NCBI RefSeq assembly: GCF_042453785.1
Contig: NC_091668.1
Coordinates: 9,010,001-9,074,000 of the forward strand
From: Malus domestica
Lineage: Eukaryota > Streptophyta > Magnoliopsida > Rosales > Rosaceae
Direction: 5' to 3'
Length of the DNA: 64,000 nucleotides
Shown here piece by piece: positions 34,792-46,947 of this stretch. Both the position numbers and the translations under genes were made by a program. The notes beneath the pieces were generated by a model. The model did no database searches and was not told the DNA's origin. It worked only from the letters and a program-made list of their open reading frames with translations. The first letter of the stretch is position 1. Every line of letters begins with the position of its first letter.

Positions 34792-35204
34792 GGGTGCATT
34801 CAATTGAGAATTTAAGAGATTTTAATGGATATATAAATCCATGGATTTTTATGGAGTTTAATTGATTTGTAGAGATTCCATATAAAATTTTGATTCAATT
34901 CCCTCAAAATTTCATGGGGAGAGGTGAAATTTGTGGATGCTTAAAATACACTACGAAATCTCTCCAATTCCCTCTAATTCCTCAACTTTATCAAATTCTT
35001 TAAAATTAATTTCTAATTGAATACACCTAGAATGTTATAAACTTCTTTAAAACCCTAATTCAATACACTTGGATTTCTAAGGATTTTAATAAACTATCTT
35101 AGAATTCTAATTGAATGCACCTTGAATTTTAGAGAATCACTTAAAATCATGATTAAATACCCCTAGATTCATTAAAAGAATTAAAATCCCAATTGAATAC
35201 ACCC
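34792..35204. mobile_element. MITE with GGGTGCATTCAATTG ends
   Basis: Left end GGGTGCATTCAATTGAGAA and right end in reverse GGGTGTATTCAATTGGGAT are inverted repeats of at least 15 positions with one mismatch. The interior is AT-rich with repeated GAATACACC/AATTGAATGCACC motifs in both orientations. No coding sequence. Confidence 0.65.
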
Positions 35205-36227
35205 CCTTGAATAGGGAATAGGGTTTTGAATTAGGAATTCTGAAATTGAATTAGGGTTTCTGAAATTGGGATTCTTAAATGGTAATTCGCGTTTCAAATT
35301 AGGGTTTCTAAAATTGAAGTTTTTGATATTAGGGTTTTGGGTTTCAAATTAGGTTCTCTGAAATTGGTGTATTTGAAATTGAATTGGTGTATTTGAAATT
35401 GAAATTCAATTGTTTCTCTGTATCTTTTATTGAAATTTGTTTGTCATTACCGATCCCGATCCCAATTCCGAACTAAAAAATAAAAATAATTTTGGTATTA
35501 CCAAATTTTGAGAAAACTTGGATTTGGTATTTACCGGAAAGGGATCCTAGTCCGGGATCCGGGCCGTTGAAATTTGATTTAACGGTTATAAATAGGGGAT
35601 CCTTTTAAAAGTTATAATAAACAGGAGATCATTTTAAAAGATATAATAACTGTAGCTGTTAAATCAAATTTTAACGGTCCGGATCGTGGATTTGGTGGAA
35701 AGGGTATTTACTATTCTTTCTTGAATACTTTGGGTTCGGGATCGAACCGAATCAGCCATAGTTGAAATACGAGAACGTTGATTTTTTTTTTAAATTTTTT
35801 TATTTTTTATGGATTAGTGAACAAATTAATGGGTATTTTTAGGATTTTGGAATAATTTTATTGTTGGATCTGATTTGACTTAATTAATAATATTATTTTG
35901 ATTGTTAAATTCCTATTTGAACCGTTGAATCTTTTTTATTACCGTTAAAATTGATTAAATTGGATTTGAGTTTTTGAATTTAAAAGTTGCCGTTGAAAAA
36001 AAAATTCGAAACCTACCGTTGGACTGCAACGGTCAATAAATCTAAGCCGCACAACATAGTTACTGTTCGAAAGGCTCTAGTTGGGTGCACCTCACTAAAT
36101 CATAACCAAGAGGCGCGACAATCAATGGATGACAATGGCTAGCGCATTGAGTTTTAGAAATGGGGTTGCTGTGAGCCCAGTACTAGCGAATCCATCAGTC
36201 CACTTCCTTCCCTCACACCTGTTGCAT
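35205..36227. other. Spacer with a foldback element
   Basis: A foldback lies at 35554-35690: arms GGGCCGTTGAAATTTGATTT and AAATCAAATTTTAACGGTCC. Before it, short repeats of AATTAGGGTTTCTGAAATT fill 34720-35410. No gene seen. Confidence 0.55.
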
Positions 36228-36425
36228 TGTAGAAACTTATGATTCTGTGAGAGAAAGGGTAAAGGTAGAGAGAGAGAGAGGATTCTAGAAAGAGAAGTGT
36301 ATTGATTGAATGAATTCATCTTACAGTCCGAAAGAATACAATATCATATAAATAGGTACAATTAGCTTAACAGCTAAGTAAAGGAAAACCTTTAATTACA
36401 TATAGGTTCTATTATATTCCTAACA
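36228..36425 (-). repeat. 3' LTR of the Copia element
   Basis: 198 bp. Differs from the other LTR at two sites (plus-strand ACAGTCC versus ACTGTCC, and AAAGGAAAA versus AAAGTAAAA). Contains a GA-rich run and the last codons of the polyprotein frame. Confidence 0.95.
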
Positions 36426-39400
36426 CACCCCCTCAAGGTGAAGGGAGGAGGTCGAACTGAAAGCTTGGAAGCCAATTCGGCAAATCTATCAGAGGGCAAA
36501 GATTTAGTGAAAATATCTGCAATTTGAAGAAGAGAAGCAACATGATGCACACTGACTTTGCCACAGAGAACCTTCTCACGAATATAGTGATAGTCTATTT
36601 CAACATGCTTCGTCCTAGCATGAAATACAGGATTGAAGGCCAGTGCAATTGCACTTTTATTATCACAGAAAATCGCAGGAGTTTTGAGAAGAGGAAAGGA
36701 AAGATCCTGCAATACTTGACAAACCCAACTGAGTTCAGCAGCTGTATGAGCTAGAGACCTGTACTCAGCTTCAGTAGATGATCGAGCAACAATGCATTGC
36801 TTCTTTGCACTCCAGGAAATGAGATTCGGTCCAAGAAAAACACAGTAGCCACTGGTGGATCTTCTGTCAACAGGACAGCCAGCCCAGTCAGCATCAGACC
36901 ACGCAGTGAGGTATTGAGGACCTTTTGTTAGCCAAAGACCGAAATGAAGGGTACCCTTCAAATATCGAAGGATCCGTTTAACTGCCTGTAAGTGGACTGT
37001 CCTAGGAGAATGCATATGTTGACAGACTTGGTTAACAGCAAAAGCCAAATCAGGCCGAGTCCATGTGAGATACTGCAAGGCTCCAACAGTGGAGCGATAA
37101 AAGGAAGGATCAGAAAGAGGAGAACCAGAGTGATCCAGTTTCGCAGAACCAACAGGAGTGGAGCAAGGCTTGACACCAAGCATATCAGATTTCTTCAGCA
37201 AATCAAGAGCATATTTGGACTGATGCAGAAATAAACCTTTGGCAGATCGGTGAACCTCAATACCGAGAAAGTAGTGAATATCACCCAAGTCTTTCACAGG
37301 AAACATAGCTTGTAACTGAGTAATAATGGATTGACAAACCGTGGTAGAACTACCAGTGATGATGATATCATCAACATAGACTAAGATGAAAGTAATGGTA
37401 GAATCCTTTTTGATAAACAGACTGGAGTCAGAATGTGAAGAGGAGAAACCTAAAGAGAGGATAGCCTTGTGAAAAGCATCATACCAGGCACGAGTTGCCT
37501 GTTTTAAACCATAGAGTGACCGTTGGAGTTTGCAGACATGTGTAGGTTTGGACTGATCAACAAAACCAGGAGGCTGAACCATGTAGACATCCTCCTTTAA
37601 TGTACCATGCAAAAAGGCATTACTGACATCAAGCTGATGGACAAACCAGTCATAGGAAACAGCAATGGATAAGAGAATGCGGATAGTAGTAGGCTTTGCA
37701 ACGGGACTGAATGTCTCAGAGAAGTCAAGACCCTCTTGTTGATGGAAACCTTTGGCGACAAGACGAGCCTTATACCGTTCAATAGAGCCATCAGGTTTAT
37801 GTTTGAGTCGAAAGACCCATTTGCAACCAACCAAGTTCAAATGAGACTGAAACGGAACCAATTCCCAAGTGCCTGTGGATTTCAATGCTTGAAACTCATC
37901 CTTCATAGCTTGCATCCAGTTGGGATTTTTGGAAGCTTGTAAAAAGGTTGTAGGTGTGGAAGGAAGACAAGCAATAGAATCAACAGAGGCTGGAAGGGAA
38001 TGTTTGGTTGCTGTGAAGACCTTTGGTTTATGAATTCCAGCCTTAGCTCTCGTAATCATAGGCTGCGAATTAGATAGAGCAGGGGCAGGTACAGTAACAG
38101 ATGGTAAACAGGGAGTAGACTGAGGAGAAGTAGCAGCTGTGGAGGCATTACTGTCAGGTACAGAAGATGCTTGATGTGGATTACTGTCAGGTACAGAAGA
38201 TGCTTGATGTGGTGATAAACCAGCAGGACTAGCAAGCTGTGAAGTACTCAGTGAAGTCCTTGGTGAAGAGGAGACAGTAATAGTGACAGTAATAGGAGAA
38301 GAGCTGAGAGGTGAAGGACGCTGGGGTAAAGGAGAGGCAGAGAACAAGCCTTGCTTAAACGGGAACAGGTGTTCATCAAAAGTAACATGCCGTGAGATAT
38401 ACACTTTGTTAGCCACAGGATCAAAACAACGATAGCCACAATGATTGAGACTATAGCCGAGGAAAACACACAACTTGCTCTTCGGATCAAGTTTAGTTGA
38501 CGAATAGGGCTGCAGCCATGGGTAGCACGCACAGCCAAAGGCTTTGAGAGTGTGATACTGAGGTACAACATTGAAAAGTTTTTCCCAAGGGCTAGTAGGA
38601 GATGCTTGAGGAGGCAGTCTATTTATAATGTAGACAGCAGTCTGAAAAGCCTCAACCCAGAATTTTGGTGCCATTCCACTCTGAAAGAGAAGAGTCCGAC
38701 CCATTTCAACAACATGCCTGTGCTTCCTCTCTGCGCAGCCGTTTTGTTCAGGTGTATGCGGACAACTTAACTGATGTGTAATACCCTGTTCATTGAGAAA
38801 AGACTGAAAATTCTTGCTTAAGAACTCACCCCCTGAATCTGACCTGAGACATTGAATCTTGCAAGAAAAGAAATTTGTAACTTTGAGAACAAAAGTCTTG
38901 AAAGTGGAGTAAACATCAGACTTATAAACCATAGGATAAAACCAGCTGTATTTAGTGTAGTCATCTACCAAAATGAGGTAATACTTGAAACCAGTACATG
39001 AAAGAGTGGGAGAAGGACCCCAAACATCTGTATGCAGTAAGTGAAAATGCCTAGTGGAAGTACAAGGCAAAGTAGAAAATGGTAATCTAGATGCCTTCCC
39101 CATCTTACAATCAGTACAAATGGACCCTGAATTGACAGAACCAATAACAGGTAGCTAATGTTTATGGACAACATTATGTAAAACTAAGCTCGATGGGTGG
39201 CCGAGTCTTTTATGCCAGAGATGAACATCTGCCTTAGCTATCATCAATGCCGTAGGCGAGAGAGCAATGCCTGAGGTTTTATTGGATGCAGTCCAGTAGA
39301 AAGGATATAAGCCACCTTCACAGAGGCCCTGGAAAAGCATCTTCCCAGTTCTTAGGTCCTTGATATAGAACCCAAAAGGATCAAAAGTCAGAGAAGCCCA

Positions 39401-40714
39401 ATTGTCATAGACAAATTTGTAAACGGATAACAGATTATGGGATGCTTTGGGAACCAACAACACATCATTGAGCTTAAATGTAGCATTGGAAGTACGAATT
39501 AAGGCAGATCCAGTATGAGAAATGTACAGACCTTTACCATTACCAACAAACAGCTGATCACTGCCATTGTAGGGAATTGCAGAATTAAGAGAGGATGGAT
39601 CAGGTGTCACATGATGAGAGGCTCCACTATCAGTCAACCAATAGCTCGGTGGAGGAGAAGTCGCAGCCGTCATGCCAACAGGAGGTCCATGAGGTGATCT
39701 TTGAGATGCAAACTGAAGGAGCTTCTCACAGTTGAGAGCTTCATGACCAAATTTAAGACATAATTGGCACTGAAGAGAGCGGCCAGAAAAGGAATTGGTG
39801 AAATTCTGACCAGAGAATGTGGATCTGGAATTAGGACCAGGACCAAGAAGACCTCCAGAAGTGTTGTTGTAATGACGATTTCCTCCAAAATTGCGATTCG
39901 AATTGTAGCGATTTTTGTTCTGAAATCGACCACGGCCTCTGAAATTGTTGGAACCAGGTTGAGCCGTATAAGCATGAAAAGGTGCTGAAGAAGAAGACGG
40001 TTCTCTGGATTTGCGTTTCAGAAGAGAAATCTCTTTACTCAGGAGTAATCCATGCAGCTCATCAGGATTGACAAAGTCAGATCGTGTTTCAATATAATCA
40101 ATAAATGATTCATACTCAGTAGAGAGACCAGAAAGAATGTAGGCCACAAGATCTGAGTCAGAAATTGGTTCGCCAGCCGCGGCAAGTTTATCAGAGATTT
40201 CCTTAAGAGAGTTGAGGTAATCAGTCATTGAAGAGTCTCCTTTTTGGATAGTCTGAATCTTCGAACGAAGGCTGTGAATGTGAGTATGAGATGCACCAGA
40301 AAACCGACGTTCGAGAGATTGCCAGAGAGATCTGGAATCGTCCATGCCAACCGTCAATGGAAGGAGATCTTCAGATAATGTTGAATTAATCCAAATCATC
40401 AGGATTTGATCACGATCACACCAATTCTCAAATGCAGGATTAGAAACTTGAGATCCGGACGAATCAGTCACAAATGGAGGAGGACACACATCAGTTCCAT
40501 TGACAAGCCCTAAAAGCTTGAATCGTTTCAGAACAGGAAGAAAGAGACTACGCCAAGTGATGTAGTTATGGCGAGTGAGCTTCGTTGCAACCATGCCAGT
40601 GATATTTTGAACAGTGATCGAAGAAAGAGACGGATTGGACGCATTGGGCGCGACATTAGAACCAGAAGAACCAGCCGGAGAAGAAAGATCCGCAGAATTC
40701 ACACCAGTCGCCAT
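36392..40714 (-). pseudogene. Copia gag-pol polyprotein with one in-frame TAG
   Basis: One frame of 1,441 codons from ATG 40714 to the stop at 36392, interrupted once by TAG at 39155-39157. In order: UBN2-type gag, CCHC knuckle CQLCLKFGHEALNC, protease DSGASHH, pre-integrase LWHKRLGHPSS, the interruption, integrase core (DSGGEF, then PEQNGCAERKHR), reverse transcriptase with YVDDIIITG, and RNase H (DADWAGCPVDRRSTSGYC, DNKSAIALA). The stop falls in the zinc-binding part of integrase. All other recognisable motifs are intact. Between integrase and RT a short unit (SSVPDSNPHQA) is repeated. No product with pol activity is expected unless the stop is read through. Confidence 0.93.
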
Positions 40715-40859
40715 CAGAGAAGCAAGATTGGAGAAGAAATTGTTAGAAATTGAAGAAGGTCAGGCAGATTAGATCTGTTTGGGAGAAGAGAAAAGGGTGA
40801 GAAAATTCAAGAAGACGGAAGCGGTGGATCGAGGTCGTTAGACATCGGCGAAGATACCA

Positions 40860-41057
40860 TGTAGAAACTTATGATTCTGTGAGAGAAAGGGTAAAGGTAG
40901 AGAGAGAGAGAGGATTCTAGAAAGAGAAGTGTATTGATTGAATGAATTCATCTTACTGTCCGAAAGAATACAATATCATATAAATAGGTACAATTAGCTT
41001 AACAGCTAAGTAAAGTAAAACCTTTAATTACATATAGGTTCTATTATATTCCTAACA
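40860..41057 (-). repeat. 5' LTR of the Copia element
   Basis: 198 bp; on the minus strand begins TGTTAGGAATATAATAG and ends GTTTCTACA. Followed on that strand by the primer site at 40853-40859. Confidence 0.95.
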
Positions 41058-41472
41058 TGCATATGCTTGCCAGGAAGATTTACTAAAACGAATTTGTCTA
41101 CCTTTACTGATGTTAAAAGCACTTAAACATGCTTTTGAGTTTTATGAGGGATGTTGATACACGAAAACAGGTCATACACTCGTAATGTCACATCCACATC
41201 TTACTACCTGCCTCAGGAAGTTCACATTGCCTCTCTTTTCCAGGTACGTACTGTACTTGGTTGTCGAACCGACCGGCTTTATGCATGCTCTCTCAATGTC
41301 CATTTCAGATCCCCACGCTTAAGCTCACCTGAGGCTTGGAATCTTCCAAACACACCCTCCAAGCACGACCCCAGAACCTCAATCCTTGGCTTCTCTTTCC
41401 GAAGCCAATGTTGTTGTAGGGCATGCAATTCCGCTGGCTTTGAGTTTGAGTTGATAACGAATTGGCACATTT

Positions 41473-44400
41473 CACACAAGAAAATTGTCAACCATGTGTT
41501 GGATCACATCAGCCCCATCAGAGTGTAGACAGGTGTTTTTCACCTGCAACACAATAAAAACCGTAACGCATGTCAAACTCGGCCTGCAATGTGAAACGAA
41601 TAAGAAAAATAACGGCAATGGTGAATTTCTGAAGCCTTTTGACTAATCTTTCCAACTACATTACAAGATTTGTTTGTTAAACGCAATGAATTTCAAGGAA
41701 AAGAAAGCATCGACTTGCCTGAATGGTACTGTGTGCAAGGTATCTTTGTTTACTTCTGCTGAAGTTCACATCCACCCGTTCCCAGCTCATCTTGGTCAAG
41801 TTTCTGATCATTTCCTCTGCAATCGTGTTGCGAAATTAGTGAATAAAATGTCAAGGAACTAAGAAGTACAACGTCATAATAAGGCAATCATGGGGTTGAC
41901 ATCATAAAATTGAGTTATCGGATGAATGCGACAACTAGAGATAGAAATACAAACTAGTTTTATTCAAAACAAAACCATGTACAATGGATGCCTCTCGCAA
42001 CATAAACTTATTCTCCCTCCAAATTTATGATTACTACAATTAACATCAATTTAGTCCCATAGAACTACTAATCAGCCTACACATATTTAAAAATAATCTG
42101 CTAAGGTACTCAGAATTTCCAACGTTTTTCTTTCAATTTGTCTACAACTAGTGCATGTCCTATACCCGTATAATCCCATGGGAACATGGAACCCTATGAG
42201 TAGAAATTCCTTCGTGCTAAAGCTGGAATAAGCTTCAGAGAGCAATGAACCACTGGGAATAAGTTTTTAGTCAGACAAGATACACAAATAGAATACCTTC
42301 GAAATCAATTTTCTCGGGCCCACTGGCTATGGCTTCCAACGGTAATTCTTCTTGAGGACTTGGACTTTTAATTGTCTCCACATTTACAATATGTCGATAT
42401 TTGTCATCTCTGGATAAATTTTTAAGCTGACAGAAAAGTTCATGTTAGATTAACTCCAGACACTAACAAAGCACCCATGAGTAGCTTCAGAAATACCTTT
42501 GGCAGCTCCTTCTTACGCCGTAGAGATGATGTACTCCATCCCACAAGGTCTATAAGAGTTGTTAAGTGCTTCACATACATGACGGACATAGTAATAAACA
42601 GACTTGTCAGTGCAAATTGAAAGTTCAACTCACTCAAACTTTTACCTACATTTAAAGACGCCAAATTATCTCCCAACATTTACCCTTCAACAACGCCAAA
42701 TAATAGAAAATAAAAAGAAACACAAAGCACAAATAAATGACAAGGATACGATCAAATCGAACATTTGCATAGGCAACACGGCGCTTGAAGGACTGCAGTG
42801 CAGATCTGTAGAGACAAGAAGATATGATGGCAAGTTCTAGAATTATGAACGACAATAGACGATCATATATTACGAAAAAGAAGAAGCTATAATTATCGAT
42901 GAGGACTCACATGAATTTGAGATCTTCAGTGTCATGGACCATCTGAAGAAGAAGGGGAGGTTTTCCATCATTCCTATCAGTTAAAAACAGATGTCTTCCA
43001 CTTCTACCTAGACACCATGAAGTACGAGCCGCTACTTTTTCAAGGGGTTTTACGCCACAAAACACTGGAACCTGAAATATTAAACCAACAAATAATCAAG
43101 AACTATAGAAATTCTGTACCAATTCACTTGAACCAATTCTCTCCTCATTAAAGAAATTCTGAAGCTTCAAGTTTGCATGTATTGTTTAGATTAAGGCAAT
43201 TCATATAATTCCGCCCTCACATAAGTCTTGGAAGTCCAGAAAAATGTCACGAATTGGGGGAGAAAACCCAATTAATATTCATCATCTATCAAGATGTTGG
43301 TAGATATGTGAATAAATACCTAATTCTTCATTCAACTAAAACAATATCTCATAGTTCTACCATAAAATGGCACCAAAAAAGTAAACTTTAATTTCTAAAC
43401 AAAAATACAGATGATATAACATAGAATAAGCATTATATCATAAGTTCATAACCAAATTGGTTCACCTGATTATGCCCCCAGGAACCGAGGTGCGGAGTTG
43501 CGGACGTTATAAAATTCATGGGCTCCAGTCCAGCAATTTTGCGTTGGACTTTTTGTTTAAGCAAGGGATCCTCAACTCCATCTCTCCTATGTTCTCCATT
43601 TTCTTGAGATAGTTCTCCTGTGATGTTTCGTTCATAAAGCCTTCCAATGGCATATCTTGCTATAAGCCCACCTAACGAATGACCAACAAACGAGATCTTC
43701 TGTACACTCGGGTGACATTTTATCACAGAAATAACCTGAGAAAATAAACAATGACAATAGCCATTAACTCCATAATGCCTTCATATACGAACCAAGCCAA
43801 CGAATACGAGATCAAACACCCATCATTCAAATTCAAATGAAAAATGATAAACAAGTAGGTTCAAACTGAACAAATCCAAAAAAAAGAAAAAACCGACCTC
43901 CTCTGCTAATCTCTCTCCCATCACATCAACACCATCAAATGTTAACATTGAAGAATTGCATTCACTGCCTGCAATGCAAAATTGCAAATTATTTAGCATA
44001 CTCACTTCATTGCTTGGAAATGCCATTCGTATTTCGTACAGTCTAATTTCATGGGTTTATCAAGTATAGTAATTTATTAAAAACCAAAAAACAAAACATA
44101 TTGCCAAAGCAAGCAACTTTGATAAGAAAAGGACTCACAGTGAGCAACAACATCTTCTGGGTATCTCTTCAGAAACTCCTTTGCTGCATATTTCCAATTC
44201 TTAGCACTACACCGTAAATGCACAAAATCAACTCAACCCTCAAGCAACCCACATTCATTTTTTTTCCTTTCTTTCGATGCAAGCAATATTCTAAACTACT
44301 CTAATCTACAGAGAGCAGGATTTGAACTCGGGTGCAAGGCCGAGGGTTCACCACCCTCGCCAACTGGCCTAACCCACATTCAAATTAACGAAACTGAGAC

Positions 44401-44734
44401 TCAGAAAACAGAGTACATTTTTCACTTACCTGCCGATGAGACCATTCACCAAAATAATCAAATGGGTCGGACTCATTTTTTCACCCGTTTGATCCTCCAC
44501 CTCCATATCGAAACCCCCATTCTTATCCGTTTCGGGTTTCGATCTGAAACCCCGAAACTTGGGCATGTAAGAAAACGTTTCTTTTTTTCCGCTCGTCGTC
44601 ATCGTCCCCTTGCTTTTGCTCCTTTTCTTTTTCCCCGCGTTTTTCTTGCTCCCTCTGTGCTTCATCTCGATCGGGGGCGGCTCCTCCTTCCGCACGACTC
44701 CATCGCCGCCGATCTCCACATCCATCGTCGCCAT
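41473..44734 (-). CDS. DUF676 putative lipase / serine esterase
   Basis: Ten exons (minus): 44430-44734, 44139-44206, 43898-43968, 43466-43735, 42911-43071, 42750-42805, 42497-42549, 42297-42426, 41719-41816, 41473-41544; in frame, 427 residues. The N-terminus is basic (KKNAGKKKRSKSK). The alpha/beta-hydrolase begins THLIILVNGLIG and has the nucleophile elbow GHSLGG in exon 4, followed by ITSATPHLGSWG; the C-terminus ends QHMVDNFLV. This is the plant DUF676 (ROG1-like) family, from memory close to At4g25770/At5g51180; substrates are poorly known. Intron 6 looks U12-type and intron 9 has a GC donor. Intron 1 holds a SINE. Start: the longer frame upstream lacks an ATG, so 44734 is used (44725 is also possible). 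Confidence 0.9.
44258..44370 (-). mobile_element. tRNA-derived SINE with 12-bp target duplication
   Basis: On the minus strand a tRNA-like head (GGCCAGTTGGCGAGGGTGG, then B box GAGTTCAAATCC) is followed by a short body and an A-rich end (GAAAGAAAGGAAAAAAAA). The 12-bp direct repeat TGAATGTGGGTT flanks it (44371-44382 and 44246-44257 on the plus strand). About 113 bp in intron 1 of the lipase gene, same sense as the gene. Pol III A and B boxes are recognisable. Confidence 0.8.
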
Positions 44735-45231
44735 GCTCTGCAAATCCGCGGAATCTTCCGTCAATGCGAGAGGTTGTGGACTTTTGGAAGTCGCACGAGC
44801 TCGCGAATCGCAATATGAAATGTGGGTTTTTGTGATCTTTCGCCTTCGATTCGGGACTTTGGCGTCGGGCAGATGGGTCCGTACCGCGAACTGGAGCGAA
44901 CCATTGCTGAAGGGGTTGGTGGTTAATAGCCCTTGGTCTTGAAGTTAATTACGGAAATGTCATATGTTGCGCTGGTAGTGGTTGTTTTTGTATCCAGAAG
45001 CTTTGAAATTTGCATCTACGATTCTACTGGGTAGCAAACGACTTTGACGGTTTGACACGTAATTCTCCTGCATGTGTTACATGATTTATTAAAAAATTAC
45101 GCCCTTTTGTATTATTTAATTTATTTTTGTTTTCGCTTTGTTGCATGTTGGCCAATTGCCACGTTGTATTATCGAATCTTTAGAAAGCTTTTAGGTTAAT
45201 TATGCAACACATACCATAAATAACATAAGGG

Positions 45232-45360
45232 GTGTGATATCCACACATCATTTTTTACTTCTCCCATACTTTTTTGGTTTTAGGCCGTCGGATCGGATGA
45301 ATTGAAGAAGATCAGCTGACATAAATTAACAAGGGTATGTGAGAAGTAAAAAAGGGTGTA
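45232..45360. repeat. Short MITE of the ACACAT..TTTTTTAC family
   Basis: Left GTGATATCCACACATCATTTTT.ACTTCTC and right GAGAAGTAAAAAAGGGTGT are inverted. Similar short elements occur at 46243-46406, 52070-52225 and 54936-55070. Confidence 0.55.
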
Positions 45361-45704
45361 ACATAATAAGAACTTCATATTCTTTTCTTCGAATGAACAC
45401 AAACAGTTCCTGATGAAAATTAGTCGTAACGATGAACGGATACGATTAAAGGATATTAAAATCCTCACAAAGTCAGGAGAGAATCCTGTTCCTTTTATTC
45501 GTTTTTATTTTTTGCACTCTTTTATAACCATTGGACATGGATCACGATGCTTTGGTTTGTACCCAGGATAATATTCTGTCTTGAAACAAATGCATGGCCT
45601 TAGCAACGTTTTGGTTTATTGAATATTTATCACGTATTTAAAAATTACTCTTAGTATTCAATAGATATGTATCATGTGATATCAATGAAGTATTCCTCCT
45701 CTAA

Positions 45705-46097
45705 GACCATCTCCAACCCTTGGGCTAAAAGCCAAATTTTTTAGCCCGGAAAATTTAGCTTTTAGCCCAGAAACATCTTTTCTGCTCCAACCCTTCTACC
45801 CTAAAATTTTAGCCCGGAATTATTAAAGAATGAAATTAGCCTAAATTTTTTTCTTAAATCAATTTTTTTTAAAAAAATAAATATGTAGATTATTGTAAAT
45901 TAATTTTATGAACATTTTAATCTAAAAAAATTTAAATTCCGATAAACATTTCGCATTTAGCCCGGGGGGAAAGCTGGGGGTATTTGGCCCAGAAATAGCA
46001 TTTGGCATTTAGCCTAAAATTTTAGCATGGATTGGAGAGTGTTTGGGGGGTAATTTGGGGGGGTAATTTGGCTTTTAGCCCAGGGTTGGAGATGGTC
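45705..46097. mobile_element. Harbinger-like MITE with near-perfect TIRs (393 bp)
   Basis: Starts GACCATCTCCAACCCTTGGG and ends CCCAGGGTTGGAGATGGTC; the inverted repeats run over about 32 bp (on to GCTAAAAGCCAAA) with one gap. TAA flanks both sides (45702-45704 and 46098-46100). The interior has AGCCCGG/TTTAGCC motifs and shares a segment with 21850-22037. Confidence 0.9.
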
Positions 46098-46242
46098 TAA
46101 GAGTAATTCTTATGTACGTTCAACTGTAATGTGAGATTCTTTCCACGAGGAAGATCAATAATGAGGTTGGGTGATGTCAATTTTAGTTGTGATTGCACAA
46201 ATACGCAATTCATTGGTCGTATACCAGATTTTATATAGAATA

Positions 46243-46406
46243 ATGTTATTTACACGCTCATTTTTACTTTCAATACACTCATTAATCTCCCACACAACCT
46301 TGTTAATTTTTTGTCATTAATTTTCTTCAATTCAGTCGATTCGATGGTCTGAAATTGATAAGGGTGTGCGAATATTAAAAATAAGTGTGCAGATAACACT
46401 ACCCTT
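46243..46406. repeat. Short MITE of the TTATTTACAC family
   Basis: Left AATGTTATTTACACGCTCATTTTTA and right, in reverse, AGTGTTATCTGCACACTTATTTTTA are inverted repeats with few mismatches. Confidence 0.65.
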
Positions 46407-46947
46407 TATATATAGGATTTTATTTTGTATTATTAGTTGAATATTTTAGCAAGAATCGAACCTAAGATTTCTCACTCATATATAAAGAGGAATACCGTTA
46501 GATCGTAGTACTAAGTGACTATTAGTTGAATAATTAATTGCTCAAGGATTACCAAACAATTTTCCTTAATTAGACGGCCACCGGTCCCACAACTTCCCGG
46601 GCTTTTTTCTTTCTTATTCACAAGCTCCTGGGCCTATTGTTTCTTGCAGTCCTCGATCACAGAGTGAGTGAGAAGAAAAGCCCAACAATCGAGAAAGCCC
46701 AAACAAACAAACAGGTGAAAAAACAGAGTTCACCCAAACGTTTAAACAGATGAAGAATCGGTGGTGGACAGCAAGTCAAAAGAAAAAATAGAAAAAAAAA
46801 GAAAGAAATAGTTGGGGAATTTATTACTTGTCGAGGAAACAAAACCCCATGAAGATTTTTTTGGTGGCTGATGAGGAATGAGGATTTAATGGACCCTATT
46901 TCTCTACCACTTTTAGCTGCCAAGAAGAAAGACACCCAAAGGAGGCA

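Larger units (their letters stand above)
36228..41057 (-). mobile_element. Nearly intact Ty1/Copia LTR retrotransposon (4,830 bp)
   Basis: LTRs of 198 bp at 36228-36425 and 40860-41057 differ at two positions only. A perfect 5-bp target duplication TGCAT flanks the element (36223-36227 and 41058-41062). On the minus strand a TGGTATC primer site (40853-40859) follows the 5' LTR, and a TTGAGGGGG purine tract (next to 36426) precedes the 3' LTR. The domain order gag-protease-integrase-RT-RNase H is that of Copia. It sits about 410 bp downstream of the lipase gene stop. The two LTR differences point to a recent insertion. Confidence 0.97.
44735..46947. other. Intergenic region between divergent lipase and sigma-factor genes
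   Basis: No gene seen. It holds three small inverted-repeat elements: 45232-45360, 45705-46097 and 46243-46406 (listed separately). The 3' end (46560-46947) is probably promoter and leader of the sigma-factor gene and contains GGGCCTA/GGCCCA-like motifs but no convincing TATA box. Confidence 0.5.

Noticed and set aside
36134-36227. A short ORF MASALSFRNGVAVSPVLANPS cut by the Copia insertion, looking like a plastid transit peptide
   Set aside because: After removing the element it stops within a few codons (KIY) and no downstream exons are seen; too short to call.
39155-39157. Programmed stop readthrough between two Copia proteins
   Set aside because: The stop falls inside the integrase zinc region rather than at a gag/pol border, and the following bases do not match the CARYYA readthrough context; a simple mutation is more likely.
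44735-44764. Lipase start at 44764
   Set aside because: The codon is TTG; the first ATG in frame is 44734.
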